Part shown: positions 36,843 through 45,847 of the stretch, in pieces
Layout: each line of letters starts with the position of its first letter
How positions within the stretch are numbered: position 1 is the first letter of the stretch
DNA from: Williamsia sp. DF01-3
GTDB lineage: Bacteria > Actinomycetota > Actinomycetes > Mycobacteriales > Mycobacteriaceae
Direction of reading: 5' to 3'
NCBI RefSeq assembly: GCF_023051145.1
Contig: NZ_JALKFS010000005.1
Coordinates: forward strand, 5,186,049-5,250,048
DNA: 64,000 bases
Notes under the pieces: generated by a model
What the model saw: only the letters and a program-made list of their open reading frames with translations
The model's database searches: none
Told to the model about the DNA's origin: nothing
Translations under genes and position numbers: made by a program

Positions 36843-38615
36843 ATGGCCGCCCCACTTTCCCGACGCGATCTCGACTTCATGCTCTACGAATGGCTTGATG
36901 CCACCGCGTTGATCGAGCGCGAACGCTACTCCGAGCATTCCCGAGAGACGTTCGACAGCATCCTCGACCTCAGCGAAGACATCGCCGTCAAGCGGTTTGC
37001 CCCACACAACAAGAAGGCCGACCAGAACGAGCCCACAATGGGTGCCGACGGCAAGGTCGAGATGATCGACGAGGTCGGCGCCGCGCTCGACGAGTTCAGC
37101 AAGGCCGGTTTCATCGCGGCCCAATTCGACGAAGAGGTCGGGGGCATGCAACTGCCCACGGTGGTGACCCGTGCCGCCATGGCGTGGTTCCAATCCGCCA
37201 ACGCATCCACGTCGTCATACCCCTTCCTGACGATGGCGAACGCCAACCTGTTGGTGGAGTACGGCACCGACGAGCAGATCGACACCTGGGTGCGGCCGAT
37301 GCTCGAGGGCCGTTTCTTCGGCACCATGTGCCTGTCCGAACCGCAGGCCGGCTCATCGCTGGCCGACATCACCACCAAGGCGGTGCCCGTCGACGACGGC
37401 AGCTATCGCATCACCGGCACCAAGATGTGGATCTCCGGCGGCGATCACGAATTGTCCGAGAATATCGTGCATCTCGTACTGGCCAAAGCACCCGATGGCG
37501 GCCCGGGCGTCAAAGGCATCTCGCTGTTCGTGGTGCCGAAGTTCCTTGCCGACGGAACCCGCAACGACGTTGTGCTCGTGGGCCTCAACCACAAGATGGG
37601 TAACCGCGGCACCACCAACACCCTGCTGAACTTCGGGGAGGGCAAGTATCAGCCGGCGCCGGAAACCGGTGCGGTCGGCTATCTCGTGGGCGACGTTCAT
37701 CGCGGTCTGTCGTACATGTTCCGGATGATGAACGAGGCACGGATCGGTGTCGGGTTCCTGGCCACCTCACTCGGCTACGCCGGATACCAGCAGTCGCTCG
37801 AGTACGCCAAGACCCGCACGCAGGGCCGCGTGCCCACCAGCAAGGACCCGGCCTCCGCGCCGGTGCCCATCATCGAGCACGCCGATGTCAAACGAATGCT
37901 GTTGGCGCAGAAGTCATACGTGGAGGGAGCCCTGGCCCTGGGCCTCTACTGCTCCAAGTTGGTCGACGAACAGCAGACTGCCCCCTCGCCGGAAGAAGCC
38001 GCCCGGATCGAGTTCCTGCTCGACGTCCTCACCCCGATTGCCAAGAGCTGGCCATCGCAGTGGTGTCTGGAAGCCAACAGCCTGGCCATCCAGGTGCTCG
38101 GAGGGTACGGCTACACCAAAGAGTTCGATGTCGAGCAGCTCTACCGGGACAACCGCCTCAACCCCATTCACGAAGGCACGCACGGCATTCAGGGTCTGGA
38201 TCTACTCGGCCGCAAGGTGGTGATGAAAGGCGGCGCAGGGTTGCAGCTGCTCGTCGACGCCATCTCCACCACCATCGACCGGGCCGCGAGCGTGGACGCA
38301 GACAAGGCAGACGCCTTGCGGGCGGCCGTCGATCGGCTGGTCGAGGTCACCGGGCAGCTGTGGTCCGCCGGAGACCCGGCGGTCAGTCTGGCGAACTCAT
38401 CGATCTACCTCGAGGCCGCCGGACACGTGGTGATCGCCTGGATGTGGCTCGAGCAACTCATCGCGGCCGACGGTGGACAGGGCGACTTCTACGACGGCAA
38501 ACGTGCTGCGGCCCAGTACTTCTATCGATACGAACTGCCCCGCACCGGCCCGCAATTCGATCTGCTGGCCGACCTGGACCGCACAACCCTGGACGCCGAC
38601 CCGAACTGGTTCTGA
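36843..38615 (+). CDS. acyl-CoA dehydrogenase, long form with C-terminal extra domain
   Basis: This 590-residue enzyme belongs to the FadE5/DmdC-like long acyl-CoA dehydrogenases. The core has MCLSEPQAGSSLADITT, GTKMWISGGDHELSENI, and the catalytic-Glu segment NPIHEGTHGIQGLDLLGRKV. A helical C-terminal domain of about 120 residues ends FDLLADLDRTTLDADPNW. These enzymes dehydrogenate acyl-CoA esters of varied length. ATG 36843 follows AGGAGATCCAC. It is divergent from the crotonase, giving a likely functional pair for beta-oxidation. A strong hairpin region follows its stop. Confidence 0.93.
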   Translation: MAAPLSRRDLDFMLYEWLDATALIERERYSEHSRETFDSILDLSEDIAVKRFAPHNKKADQNEPTMGADGKVEMIDEVGAALDEFSKAGFIAAQFDEEVGGMQLPTVVTRAAMAWFQSANASTSSYPFLTMANANLLVEYGTDEQIDTWVRPMLEGRFFGTMCLSEPQAGSSLADITTKAVPVDDGSYRITGTKMWISGGDHELSENIVHLVLAKAPDGGPGVKGISLFVVPKFLADGTRNDVVLVGLNHKMGNRGTTNTLLNFGEGKYQPAPETGAVGYLVGDVHRGLSYMFRMMNEARIGVGFLATSLGYAGYQQSLEYAKTRTQGRVPTSKDPASAPVPIIEHADVKRMLLAQKSYVEGALALGLYCSKLVDEQQTAPSPEEAARIEFLLDVLTPIAKSWPSQWCLEANSLAIQVLGGYGYTKEFDVEQLYRDNRLNPIHEGTHGIQGLDLLGRKVVMKGGAGLQLLVDAISTTIDRAASVDADKADALRAAVDRLVEVTGQLWSAGDPAVSLANSSIYLEAAGHVVIAWMWLEQLIAADGGQGDFYDGKRAAAQYFYRYELPRTGPQFDLLADLDRTTLDADPNWF

Positions 38616-38659
38616 CCTGAGGGCGCTCGAACCCACACACCCTCCGGCTCCGGCCACGA

Positions 38660-38729
38660 CCTCCGGTTGCAACCGGAGGAGCTCACCGAAGCCGGAGGGG
38701 TTGAGTTGGCCCCAATCCGGCTTCGGTGA
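38660..38729. terminator. bidirectional terminator between the dehydrogenase and pntB
   Basis: Two stems fill the gap between convergent stops. One is a perfect 20-base palindrome at 38660-38679 (CCTCCGGTT/AACCGGAGG arms). The other is a perfect 14-base stem, TCACCGAAGCCGGA at 38683-38696 with its partner at 38716-38729, which closes six bases from the pntB stop codon. Neither has a T tract, as is usual in high-GC actinobacteria. Confidence 0.75.
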
Positions 38730-38734
38730 CAGCT

Positions 38735-40177
38735 CTAGAGCGCTTTGAGTTCTTCGATGACCAGGCCGACGGACTTCTTGGCGTCGCCGAAGAGCATCGA
38801 GGTGCCCGGGGCGGTGAACAACGGGTTGTCGATTCCGGCGTAACCCGATGCCATGCCTCGTTTGAGGACGATGACCGAGCGGGACTGGTCGACGTTCAGG
38901 ATCGGCATCCCGTGGATCGGGGACGACGGGTCGTTGCGGGCGGCGGGGTTGGTGACGTCGTTGGCGCCGATGACCAGGGTGACGTCGGTGCGCGAGAACT
39001 CACCGTTGATGTCGTCCATTTCCTTCATCGCGTCGTACTCGACATCAGCCTCTGCCAGAAGCACATTCATGTGCCCGGGCATACGTCCGGCGACCGGGTG
39101 GATGGCGTACTTGACCTCCACACCCTTGTCTTCGAGGATGCTCGCCATGTCCTTGACCGCATGCTGTGCCTGGGCCACCGCGAGCCCGTAACCGGGAACC
39201 ACGATCACCTGCGAGGCATAGGCCATCTGGATCGCCGCATCAGCAGCGCTGGTGGCCTTGACGGTGCCCTGCTCACCGGCCGGACCGCCCACCGCCGCGT
39301 CACCGCCCCCACCGAAGGACCCGAACACGATCGCCGGGATGGACCGGTTCATCGCCGTGGCCATCAGGTTGGTCAAGATCGAACCCGACGCGCCGACGAT
39401 CATGCCGGCCACGATCATCGCGGTGTTGTTCAACGCCAAACCAGCTGCCGCTGCCGACAATCCGGTCATCGCGTTGAGCAGTGAGATCACCACGGGCATG
39501 TCGGCACCGCCGATCGGCAGCACCACGAACAACCCCATGATGCCGGCGGCGATCAGCACCAGCACGATCCACCATTGCGACGAGCCCTCACCCGGGGTGG
39601 CGTTGACACCGATGAACACACACGCCGCCACCGCGACGATCAACAGGGCGATGTTGGCGAGCTGGAAGGTCTTGGCGTTCTTGACGAATGCCTTCTCGAC
39701 CTTCTTGTTCATCAACTCCTGCAGCTTGAGGAAAGCAATCAGCGAGCCCCAGAACGACACCGAACCGATGATCGCCGCGAACAGCGACCCGATCACGATG
39801 TGGATAGTCGGGGACTCACCATGCTTGAACTCGGAAAACCCTGCCGTCTCGATGAACTCGGCCCACGCGATCAACGCGACCGTGCCACCACCGACACCGT
39901 TGAACAACGCCACCAACTGCGGCATGGCCGTCATCTTGGTGCGTTTGGCCGGCGGCACACCCAAGATCACACCGATCAACAGACCCGCTGCGATCAGGAT
40001 CCAGTTGATGGCATAGGTGTCACGGATGTCGATGAGCGTCGCGACCACGGCCAAACCCATACCGGCCGCGGCAATCCAGTTGCCACGGACCGCGGTCTTG
40101 GGACCTGTCAGCCCGGACAGACCGAAGATGAACAGTGAGAACGCAACGATGTACAGGATCTGGACGAGGTTGTTCAT
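38735..40177 (-). CDS. pntB: NAD(P) transhydrogenase subunit beta
   Basis: This 480-residue protein is the membrane/NADP-binding subunit of proton-translocating transhydrogenase, which drives NADPH formation from NADH. It has about nine membrane segments and a C-terminal NADP domain with VIVVPGYGLAVAQAQ, HPVAGRMPGHMNVLLAEADV, VIGANDVTNPAAR and VIVLKRGMASGYAGIDN. The ATG at 40177 overlaps the pntAb stop (ATGA). It is the last gene of the three-gene operon and ends next to a strong terminator. Confidence 0.97.
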   Translation of the reverse strand: MNNLVQILYIVAFSLFIFGLSGLTGPKTAVRGNWIAAAGMGLAVVATLIDIRDTYAINWILIAAGLLIGVILGVPPAKRTKMTAMPQLVALFNGVGGGTVALIAWAEFIETAGFSEFKHGESPTIHIVIGSLFAAIIGSVSFWGSLIAFLKLQELMNKKVEKAFVKNAKTFQLANIALLIVAVAACVFIGVNATPGEGSSQWWIVLVLIAAGIMGLFVVLPIGGADMPVVISLLNAMTGLSAAAAGLALNNTAMIVAGMIVGASGSILTNLMATAMNRSIPAIVFGSFGGGGDAAVGGPAGEQGTVKATSAADAAIQMAYASQVIVVPGYGLAVAQAQHAVKDMASILEDKGVEVKYAIHPVAGRMPGHMNVLLAEADVEYDAMKEMDDINGEFSRTDVTLVIGANDVTNPAARNDPSSPIHGMPILNVDQSRSVIVLKRGMASGYAGIDNPLFTAPGTSMLFGDAKKSVGLVIEELKAL

Positions 40178-40500
40178 TTGTCAGCTCCCTCGGCCGGCGC
40201 GACCGGCGCCTTCTTGCTCTTGAACATGCCCAGCATCCGGTCGGTCACCAAGAACCCACCGACCACGTTGAGGGTTCCGAAGATCAACGCGACGAACGCG
40301 ATGATCCGCACACCCCACGGGGCGTCATCAGGCAAGCGGCCCAACACGATCAACGCACCGAGCACCACGATCCCGTGAATGGCGTTGGTACCCGACATCA
40401 ACGGCGTGTGCAAAGTGTTGGGGACCTTCGAGATGACGGCGAAACCCACAAAACCCGCCAACACCAAAATCGCGATATTCGCCAATAGACCCGTATACAT
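40174..40500 (-). CDS. pntAb: NAD(P) transhydrogenase subunit alpha part 2 (membrane part)
   Basis: This 108-residue membrane protein has three hydrophobic helices (LLANIAILVLAGFVGFAVISKVP, AIHGIVVLGALIVLG, VRIIAFVALIFGTLNVVGGFLVTDRML). It corresponds to the short PntA2 polypeptide found when the alpha subunit is split. ATG 40500 lies one base after the pntAa stop, and the stop overlaps the pntB ATG. Confidence 0.95.
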   Translation of the reverse strand: MYTGLLANIAILVLAGFVGFAVISKVPNTLHTPLMSGTNAIHGIVVLGALIVLGRLPDDAPWGVRIIAFVALIFGTLNVVGGFLVTDRMLGMFKSKKAPVAPAEGADK

Positions 40501-40501
40501 C

Positions 40502-41614
40502 TCAGGCACCTGCCTTTCCGGCTGCAGCCGAACTCGTTGTCGCGGCCTCACGTGTCACGCACGCCGCGGCCAGCACTTCGTCGTCGAAGTCCGGGGCGAG
40601 GTTGCCCTCGTCGTCGAGCATCAACTCCAGCAGCGCAAGAATGTTCTTGGCGTACAGCTCCGAGGCGTGTTCGGGCATCCCCGCAGGCAAGTTCAGCGGC
40701 GAGCAGATCATCACGTCGTGCTTGATTACGTCTTGGCCCGGTTCGGTCAGCTCGCAGTTGCCGCCGGTCTCACCCGCCAGATCCACCACCACCGAGCCCG
40801 GCTTCATGCCTTCCACCGCAGCGGCGGTCACCAGACGCGGCGCCGGGCGACCGGGCACCAGGGCGGTGGTGATCACCACGTCGAATCCCTTGATCGCGTC
40901 TTCGAGGGCCTGCTGCTGCTTGGCCCGCTCGTCGTCGGTGAGTTCGCGGGCATAACCACCCTCACCGGCAGCGTCGATACCCAGGTCCAGCCACTGACCG
41001 CCCACCGACTTGACCTGCTCGGCCACCTCCGGGCGCACGTCATACCCCGTGGTGCGTGCACCCAGACGCTTGGCCGTCGCCAACGCCTGCAACCCGGCCA
41101 CACCCACGCCGAGCACCAGCACCGTCGCCGGCTTCACCGTGCCCGCGGCCGTGGTCAACATCGGAAAAAAGCGAGTGGAACGCTCGGCGGCCAAGATCAC
41201 GGCCTTGTAGCCGGCCACGTTGCCCTGCGAGGACAACGCGTCCATCGACTGCGCACGCGAAATCCGGGGGATCGCCTCGACCGCAAACCCCTGCACCCCC
41301 GCAGACTTCAACGCCCCGATCTGATTCTCGGCATTGCGCGGCGCGAGGAACCCGATCAACGACGACCCCGACTTCAGCTTGCCGATCTCCTCGTCGGTGG
41401 GTGCATCAACCTTCACCACCACATCCGCCGACCACGCATCACCGATCGACGCACCAGCAGCCACATACAACTCATCGGGAATGAGCGCACCCAAACCCGC
41501 GCCGGACTCCACGATCACCGACACACCCTTGTTCACCAAAGACGCCGCAACCTTCGGAACCAACGCGACCCGACGCTCCCCCGCAGCCGTCTCGCGCACA
41601 ACGCCGACACTCAT
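40502..41614 (-). CDS. pntAa: NAD(P) transhydrogenase subunit alpha part 1 (NAD-binding part)
   Basis: This 370-residue cytoplasmic NAD-binding subunit begins MSVGVVRETAAGERRVALVP. It contains the Rossmann-like VLVLGVGVAGLQALATAKRLGA and the mobile-loop region RAQSMDALSSQGNVAGYKAV. With PntAb and PntB it forms the split-type transhydrogenase. The start at ATG 41614 is the family start, and GGGAGCG lies just upstream. It is the first gene of its operon. An inverted repeat 84-116 bases upstream is the only clear structure in the 247-base gap before it. Confidence 0.96.
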   Translation of the reverse strand: MSVGVVRETAAGERRVALVPKVAASLVNKGVSVIVESGAGLGALIPDELYVAAGASIGDAWSADVVVKVDAPTDEEIGKLKSGSSLIGFLAPRNAENQIGALKSAGVQGFAVEAIPRISRAQSMDALSSQGNVAGYKAVILAAERSTRFFPMLTTAAGTVKPATVLVLGVGVAGLQALATAKRLGARTTGYDVRPEVAEQVKSVGGQWLDLGIDAAGEGGYARELTDDERAKQQQALEDAIKGFDVVITTALVPGRPAPRLVTAAAVEGMKPGSVVVDLAGETGGNCELTEPGQDVIKHDVMICSPLNLPAGMPEHASELYAKNILALLELMLDDEGNLAPDFDDEVLAAACVTREAATTSSAAAGKAGA

Positions 41615-41697
41615 ACACGCTCCCTCGTCATGGGTGCGGGCAAGTCACACGGTGCGGCCCGGTTTCCGCCGCCCAGAATTTTTTGCCCACCAATGCC

Positions 41698-41730
41698 TGA
41701 TGTGGCGCACGACACGCGCACGCCACATCA
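41698..41730. promoter_or_regulatory. 10-base perfect inverted repeat upstream of pntAa
   Basis: TGATGTGGCG at 41698-41707 and CGCCACATCA at 41721-41730 enclose 13 bases. The site is in the gap between rskA (stop 41862) and pntAa (start 41614), all on the minus strand. It could be the rskA terminator or a binding site for a regulator of pnt. No T tract follows. Confidence 0.5.
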
Positions 41731-41861
41731 CTTTGATGGAACATAGCATGATCAAATGGCCTGCCCGGTGTGGCATAGCGCACTGCGATGAGTGACACAG
41801 ATCTCGACTCATGCCTCTTTGATCAGCGCGTTTGAGCCAAGCAAATGAACAACGGACGTTG

Positions 41862-42607
41862 TCAGAACGGCACGTTGGTGACGACCTCACCTGTCGGTTG
41901 CGGTGAGCCGCCCTCGGGTTCGATGGTCACCGCAATCCGGTCAGAACCGGTGAGATCCGTGATCGGAACGGCCTGCCGGACGGGCTCGGCGCCCATCGTC
42001 CCCACCGAAGTCGGATCGTGGCCCTCGCCGAGCAACCACATCTGGTACGTCTGTCCGGGCGGAGTCGGCGGTAGGCCCTCAGCGATCACAACAGCCTGGT
42101 TGACCTCTCGTGACGTCGCGACGATGACACTTCCGCCATCGCTGAGTGAGTCCCGCTGCAGCTGCATGTCCGCCGATCCGAGAATGGCCATGGTCTGTTG
42201 TTCGAGCGCACTCACCGGCGCCTTTTCTTCGGGGGCGGTGACGCGTCCGACCATGACACCCCCGATTACGAGGATCAGCGCCGCTGCCACTGCACCGACC
42301 GCGATGCTGAACCGTCGACGACGTTCGGCCAGGCTGATCACCTTTGCCGACTCGGCGTCGGCCTGGGGCACCGCGGTCGGAAGCGCCGCGAGCAGCGCCT
42401 CACGCAACTGGGGTGGCGGGGGGTCGCATCAACTGCGGTCATCTCTACGAGCGCTTCGCGGGTGCGCCCGATTTCCCGCAGATACCGAGATCGGACGGGT
42501 TCGGCCTCCTGGGCGAGTTCGCGTTCTAGGCGCTCAACCTCGTCGTCGTCCAGGGCGTTGATCGCATAGAGCTCGACGTGCTCGTCGAGCCAGCTGTGGT
42601 CAGCCAT
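41862..42607 (-). pseudogene. rskA: anti-sigma-K factor RskA, frameshifted
   Basis: The cytoplasmic anti-sigma part (from ATG 42607, HSWLDEHVELYAINALDDDEVERLERELA) and the rest lie in different frames. The rest is LREALLAALP, a membrane helix FSIAVGAVAAALILVIGGVMVG, and an RskA-type outer domain with VVIAEGLPPTPPGQTYQMWLLG. The break falls at the six-G run 42418-42423; one more base restores DATPPPPQLREALLAAL and a 248-residue protein. RskA holds SigK inactive and is released by regulated proteolysis. The start overlaps sigK by 8 bases. If real, the lesion would free SigK; a homopolymer error is equally consistent. Confidence 0.9.
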
Positions 42608-43199
42608 GTGAGGTCGCCTCCAAGCATTCCTTGAGGCGTCGCAGTCCGTCTCGGATGCGGGATTTGATGGTCGGGAGTGCGGCGTCTAGCCGCTCGGCGA
42701 CCTGCCGGTAGGTCATACCGCCGTAGTACGACAGCTCGATGCTCTGCCGCTGGGTGGCGGTGAGGCTGCCGAGACACACCATCACGTCGGATCGTTCTTC
42801 GGCCGCCACGACCGAGTCGGCGACGGTGTCGGTGGGTGTCTCCACATTGGAGACCGAGTAGTCGTGGCCGCGCTTGCCTGCGGCTTCTTCACTTCGGACC
42901 CGATCGACGGCGCGGCGATGGGCGATGGTGAGCAGCCAGCTCAGAGCCGACCCCGATGCGGGATCGAAGCTGTCCGCCTTCTGCCAGACCTGCAGATACA
43001 CCTCCTGCACTGTCTCCTCTGCGTAGCCACGATCGCGCAGAACTCGAAGGATCAGCCCGAAAACACGGGAACCCGTCGCGTCGTACAGCTCGGCGAAAGC
43101 CTGTCGATCATGGCCGGCCGTCCTGATCAACAGATCAGCTAGATCTACCCGAGCTCCGGGAATTCGGTCGGTCACATCCATGACACTAGCGATAGTCAT
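42600..43199 (-). CDS. sigK: ECF RNA polymerase sigma factor SigK
   Basis: This sigma factor of about 199 residues has region 2 (AFAELYDATGSRVFGLILRVLRDRGYAEETVQEVYLQVW, LSWLLTIAHRRAVDRVR) and region 4 (LTATQRQSIELSYYGGMTYRQVAERLDAALPTIKSRIRDGLRRL). It is closest to mycobacterial SigK. The Cys in DVMVCLGSL and the Cys in RLKECLE match the two cysteines reported to form a redox-sensing disulfide in M. tuberculosis SigK. ATG 43199 is nine bases after the molybdoenzyme stop, and ATG 43181 is an alternative. It is co-transcribed with the molybdoenzyme upstream and with rskA downstream. Confidence 0.93.
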   Translation of the reverse strand: MTIASVMDVTDRIPGARVDLADLLIRTAGHDRQAFAELYDATGSRVFGLILRVLRDRGYAEETVQEVYLQVWQKADSFDPASGSALSWLLTIAHRRAVDRVRSEEAAGKRGHDYSVSNVETPTDTVADSVVAAEERSDVMVCLGSLTATQRQSIELSYYGGMTYRQVAERLDAALPTIKSRIRDGLRRLKECLEATSHG

Positions 43200-43207
43200 C
43201 AAAACAC

Positions 43208-44809
43208 CTACTCGATCCGGAACACCCGGTTGTGCCAACCGGTCGCTCCGTCGGGGATGGGGGCGACCCTCTCTTCGGGCTGCACTGCCCCCGTTTCGTC
43301 AGTTGCGCGGCAATAGACCGTGTGTTGGCCGGGGGTGGCCTGCCAGGTCCAGAACCACTGTCGCCAGGTGTCATTGGAGTACTCGGTGGCCAAGGTCGCG
43401 GTGTTCCACGGACCGTTGTCGACCCTCACCTCGACCTTCGCGATACCGCGGTGCTGCGCCCAGGCGGTGCCGGCGATCACCACATCTCCCACGGGCAACT
43501 TCGACAATCCTGCGGGCCTGTCGATCCGCGATGCGGTCTTGATCGGCGCCTTGACGCCCCAATCCCTCTTGGTCCAATAGGCCTCGGCCTTGTCGAAGCG
43601 GGTGATCTCCCAGTCGACGACCCATTTGGTGGCCGAGACGAAGCCGTACAGACCGGGCACGAGCTGGCGAACGGGATAACCGTGCTCCAGGGGCAGGGGT
43701 TCACCGTTCATCCCGATGACAAGCATCGCGTCGCGTCCGTCGGTCAGGGCGTCGATGGGCGTACCGGAGGTCCAGCCGTCGACGCTGGTGGAGAACAACA
43801 TGTCGGCGTCGTCTTGCACGCCTGCGCGCTCGAGGATGTCCTTGATCGGGTAGCCGGTCCAGCGAGCCGTGCCCGCCAGGTTGCCTCCGACCTCGTTGGA
43901 GACACAGGTGAGCGTGATGATCCGCTCCTGCGCCTGCATGTCCATCAGGTCGTCCCAGGTCAGCGTGACCTCGTTGTCCACCATGCCGTGGATCTTCAGG
44001 CTCCACTCACCGGTGGTGAGCTTGGGGACCTGGAGCGCGGTGTCGATGCGGTAGAAATCTGCGTTGTTTGTCATGAACGGCGTTGCGCCGTCGATCCCGA
44101 CATCGGTGCCTGCGGGTATCGGCGCCGCACCGCTGGCGGGACGGGGAAGCCGGACCCTACGCCGGTCGGCGATCACATCGCCCATCGTCGACACCTGCCG
44201 GCCGATGAACGCGGCTGCCACCGAGGCCGCCGCCACCACGCCAGCCGAGATGCCGAACTGTCGCCTCGACAGTCCCCGCGAACCGGAGTCGGACGAGCTC
44301 GTTGCGGCGTGGGACCCGGTGTCGAGAGGAGCGGAGACCTCTTTGGTGCCACCACCGTCGCGTTCAACGCGCCGGCCTTTGAAGAGGAAACCCCGCAAAC
44401 CCCTCAGCACCAATATGCCGACCACGATGGCCACCAAAGACGGTGCCGCGTACCACATGTCGGATGTCGGCCGATGGAGCGCCGCGAGCACACCAAAGGC
44501 TCCGAACGCGACGATGAGTGCTGAACCGATTGGAACTGTGCGCCGTTCGGCTATCCCGGCGACGACCGCGAGCACGACGACCGCACCGGCGATGCCCCAC
44601 AACAGAACCGGCTTGTCATTGGTTCCGAAGGTGTCGATCGCGAACTCGCGGACCGGAGCCGGGGCTCGGTCGACGAGGAACGAGCCGACTGCATAGAAAG
44701 GAGATGCGTAAGAAGAGACGGCGGCTGCCGCCAGTTCACCGGCCGCCAGGCCGGCGCCAACCGCGATCAGACCGGCAAGTCCGTCGCGTGCCATCGCTGC
44801 GATTCGCAA
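43208..44809 (-). CDS. membrane-anchored molybdopterin oxidoreductase (sulfite-oxidase fold)
   Basis: This 533-residue protein starts with about five membrane helices (residues 1-135). A linker with SRRQFGISAGVVAAASVAAAF, resembling a twin-arginine-like signal, follows. Then come the sulfite-oxidase catalytic domain, with the Mo-ligand Cys in IITLTCVSNEVGG near residue 300 and the WTGYPIKDILERAG segment, and a C-terminal dimerisation domain. The active site should face outside. Members oxidise sulfite or reduce methionine sulfoxide (MsrP-like); the substrate here is unknown. It heads the sigK-rskA operon and has a SigK-type promoter upstream. Confidence 0.9.
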   Translation of the reverse strand: MRIAAMARDGLAGLIAVGAGLAAGELAAAAVSSYASPFYAVGSFLVDRAPAPVREFAIDTFGTNDKPVLLWGIAGAVVVLAVVAGIAERRTVPIGSALIVAFGAFGVLAALHRPTSDMWYAAPSLVAIVVGILVLRGLRGFLFKGRRVERDGGGTKEVSAPLDTGSHAATSSSDSGSRGLSRRQFGISAGVVAAASVAAAFIGRQVSTMGDVIADRRRVRLPRPASGAAPIPAGTDVGIDGATPFMTNNADFYRIDTALQVPKLTTGEWSLKIHGMVDNEVTLTWDDLMDMQAQERIITLTCVSNEVGGNLAGTARWTGYPIKDILERAGVQDDADMLFSTSVDGWTSGTPIDALTDGRDAMLVIGMNGEPLPLEHGYPVRQLVPGLYGFVSATKWVVDWEITRFDKAEAYWTKRDWGVKAPIKTASRIDRPAGLSKLPVGDVVIAGTAWAQHRGIAKVEVRVDNGPWNTATLATEYSNDTWRQWFWTWQATPGQHTVYCRATDETGAVQPEERVAPIPDGATGWHNRVFRIE

Positions 44810-44855
44810 TTGCTCAGCCTTTCAAGAGAAGTCATCGGGTCGGTATCGATGAGGG

Positions 44856-44882
44856 ATTCGGCGCCGAGAACGTTACGGATGG
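44856..44882 (-). promoter_or_regulatory. SigK-type promoter of the molybdoenzyme-sigK-rskA operon
   Basis: On the minus strand CCATCC (44882-44877) and CCGAAT (44861-44856) are separated by 15 bases. Both hexamers match the -35 and -10 elements described for mycobacterial SigK as I recall them. The -10 lies 46 bases before the molybdoenzyme start, so SigK would control its own operon. Confidence 0.7.
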
Positions 44883-44916
44883 TCATGACCTCTTTGAAAA
44901 AGTTTTTCGATCTCAC

Positions 44917-44943
44917 CCATCCGATTCCGGAACAGCTTCGAAC
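44917..44943 (+). promoter_or_regulatory. SigK-type promoter of the fasciclin lipoprotein gene
   Basis: CCATCC (44917-44922) is followed after 15 bases by TCGAAC (44938-44943), close to CCGAAT. The spacing equals that of the divergent site at 44856-44882. It lies about 100 bases before the fasciclin gene start. Confidence 0.6.
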
Positions 44944-45042
44944 CTGCAGTGATCGACCAAGTAATCGACACACTCCGCCACAAGGTGGTGGACGAAGTCG
45001 TTTGCGCCTCCGTACAAGACAGCAATGGATAGGACAGCGAAC

Positions 45043-45711
45043 ATGGCTCTCAAACGAATTCAGCGACTTGCAGTGACCGTGGCGGGCGTCGGCCTGGCAG
45101 TAGGACTCGTGGCGGGGTGTTCGGACGACAGTTCCGACTCGTCCTCGAGCACCGCGGCATCGGCACCGATGACCTCCTCCGAAATGACCTCGGGCTCAAG
45201 CGCTTCCGCCGAGCCGGCCTCGCTGGTCGGACCGGGCTGCGCGGCATACGCCGAGGCCAACCCCACCGGCGCGGGCTCCGTGAACGGCATGGCGATGGAT
45301 CCGGTGGCCACCGCCGCATCCAACAACCCGATGCTCAAGACCCTGACCCAGGCCGTCTCGGGACAGCTGAACCCGCAGGTCAACCTCGTTGACACCCTGA
45401 ACGGTGGCGAGTTCACCGTCTTCGCGCCCACCGATGATGCCTTCGCCAAGATCGATCCGGCCACCATCGAGACTCTGAAGACCGACAGCGCGCTGCTGAC
45501 CAAGATCCTGACCTACCACGTCGTGCCGGGCCAGCTGACCCCCGAGCAGGTCGCGGGCGAGCAGACCACAGTTGAGGGCCAGGCCGTCAACGTGACCGGC
45601 TCGGGCGACTCGCTCAAGGCCAACGATTCGGCAGTGGTCTGTGGTGGTGTGAAAACCGCCAACGCAACCGTCTACCTCATCGACACCGTGATGATGCCCC
45701 CGGCCATGTGA
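45043..45711 (+). CDS. fasciclin-domain lipoprotein, MPT70/MPT83-like
   Basis: This 222-residue exported lipoprotein has the signal peptide [18 protein letters not shown] (lipobox VAGC). A Ser/Met-rich linker of about 35 residues follows. Then comes a fasciclin domain with [39 protein letters not shown] and [13 protein letters not shown]. tuberculosis MPT70 and MPT83 have the same fold and are the main SigK targets. The gene is divergent from the molybdoenzyme-sigK-rskA operon behind a SigK-type promoter. ATG 45043 is preceded by AGGACAG; an in-frame ATG lies at 45025. Fasciclin proteins usually act in adhesion; the role here is not known. Confidence 0.93.
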   Translation: MALKRIQRLAVTVAGVGLAVGLVAGCSDDSSDSSSSTAASAPMTSSEMTSGSSASAEPASLVGPGCAAYAEANPTGAGSVNGMAMDPVATAASNNPMLKTLTQAVSGQLNPQVNLVDTLNGGEFTVFAPTDDAFAKIDPATIETLKTDSALLTKILTYHVVPGQLTPEQVAGEQTTVEGQAVNVTGSGDSLKANDSAVVCGGVKTANATVYLIDTVMMPPAM

Positions 45712-45754
45712 TCCATGCCCGACGCGTCATCTCACAGCTGAGGTAGATCAAGAT

Positions 45755-45798
45755 TCGGGCCGGGACGGTTCACCCCCCGACCGGCCGTCCCGGCCCGA
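45755..45798 (+). terminator. strong hairpin terminator after the fasciclin gene
   Basis: TCGGGCCGGGACGG (45755-45768) pairs perfectly over 14 bases with 45785-45798, around a 16-base loop. It starts 43 bases after the fasciclin stop. No T tract follows, as is common in this group. Confidence 0.8.
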
Positions 45799-45847
45799 GT
45801 CGCATGCCGATAACACAATTTTCCAGGGTCTCCCATATCGTGGGGGT

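Noticed and set aside
43232..44524. A 430-codon open frame on the plus strand
   Set aside because: It is antisense to the molybdoenzyme and shows no recognisable motif.
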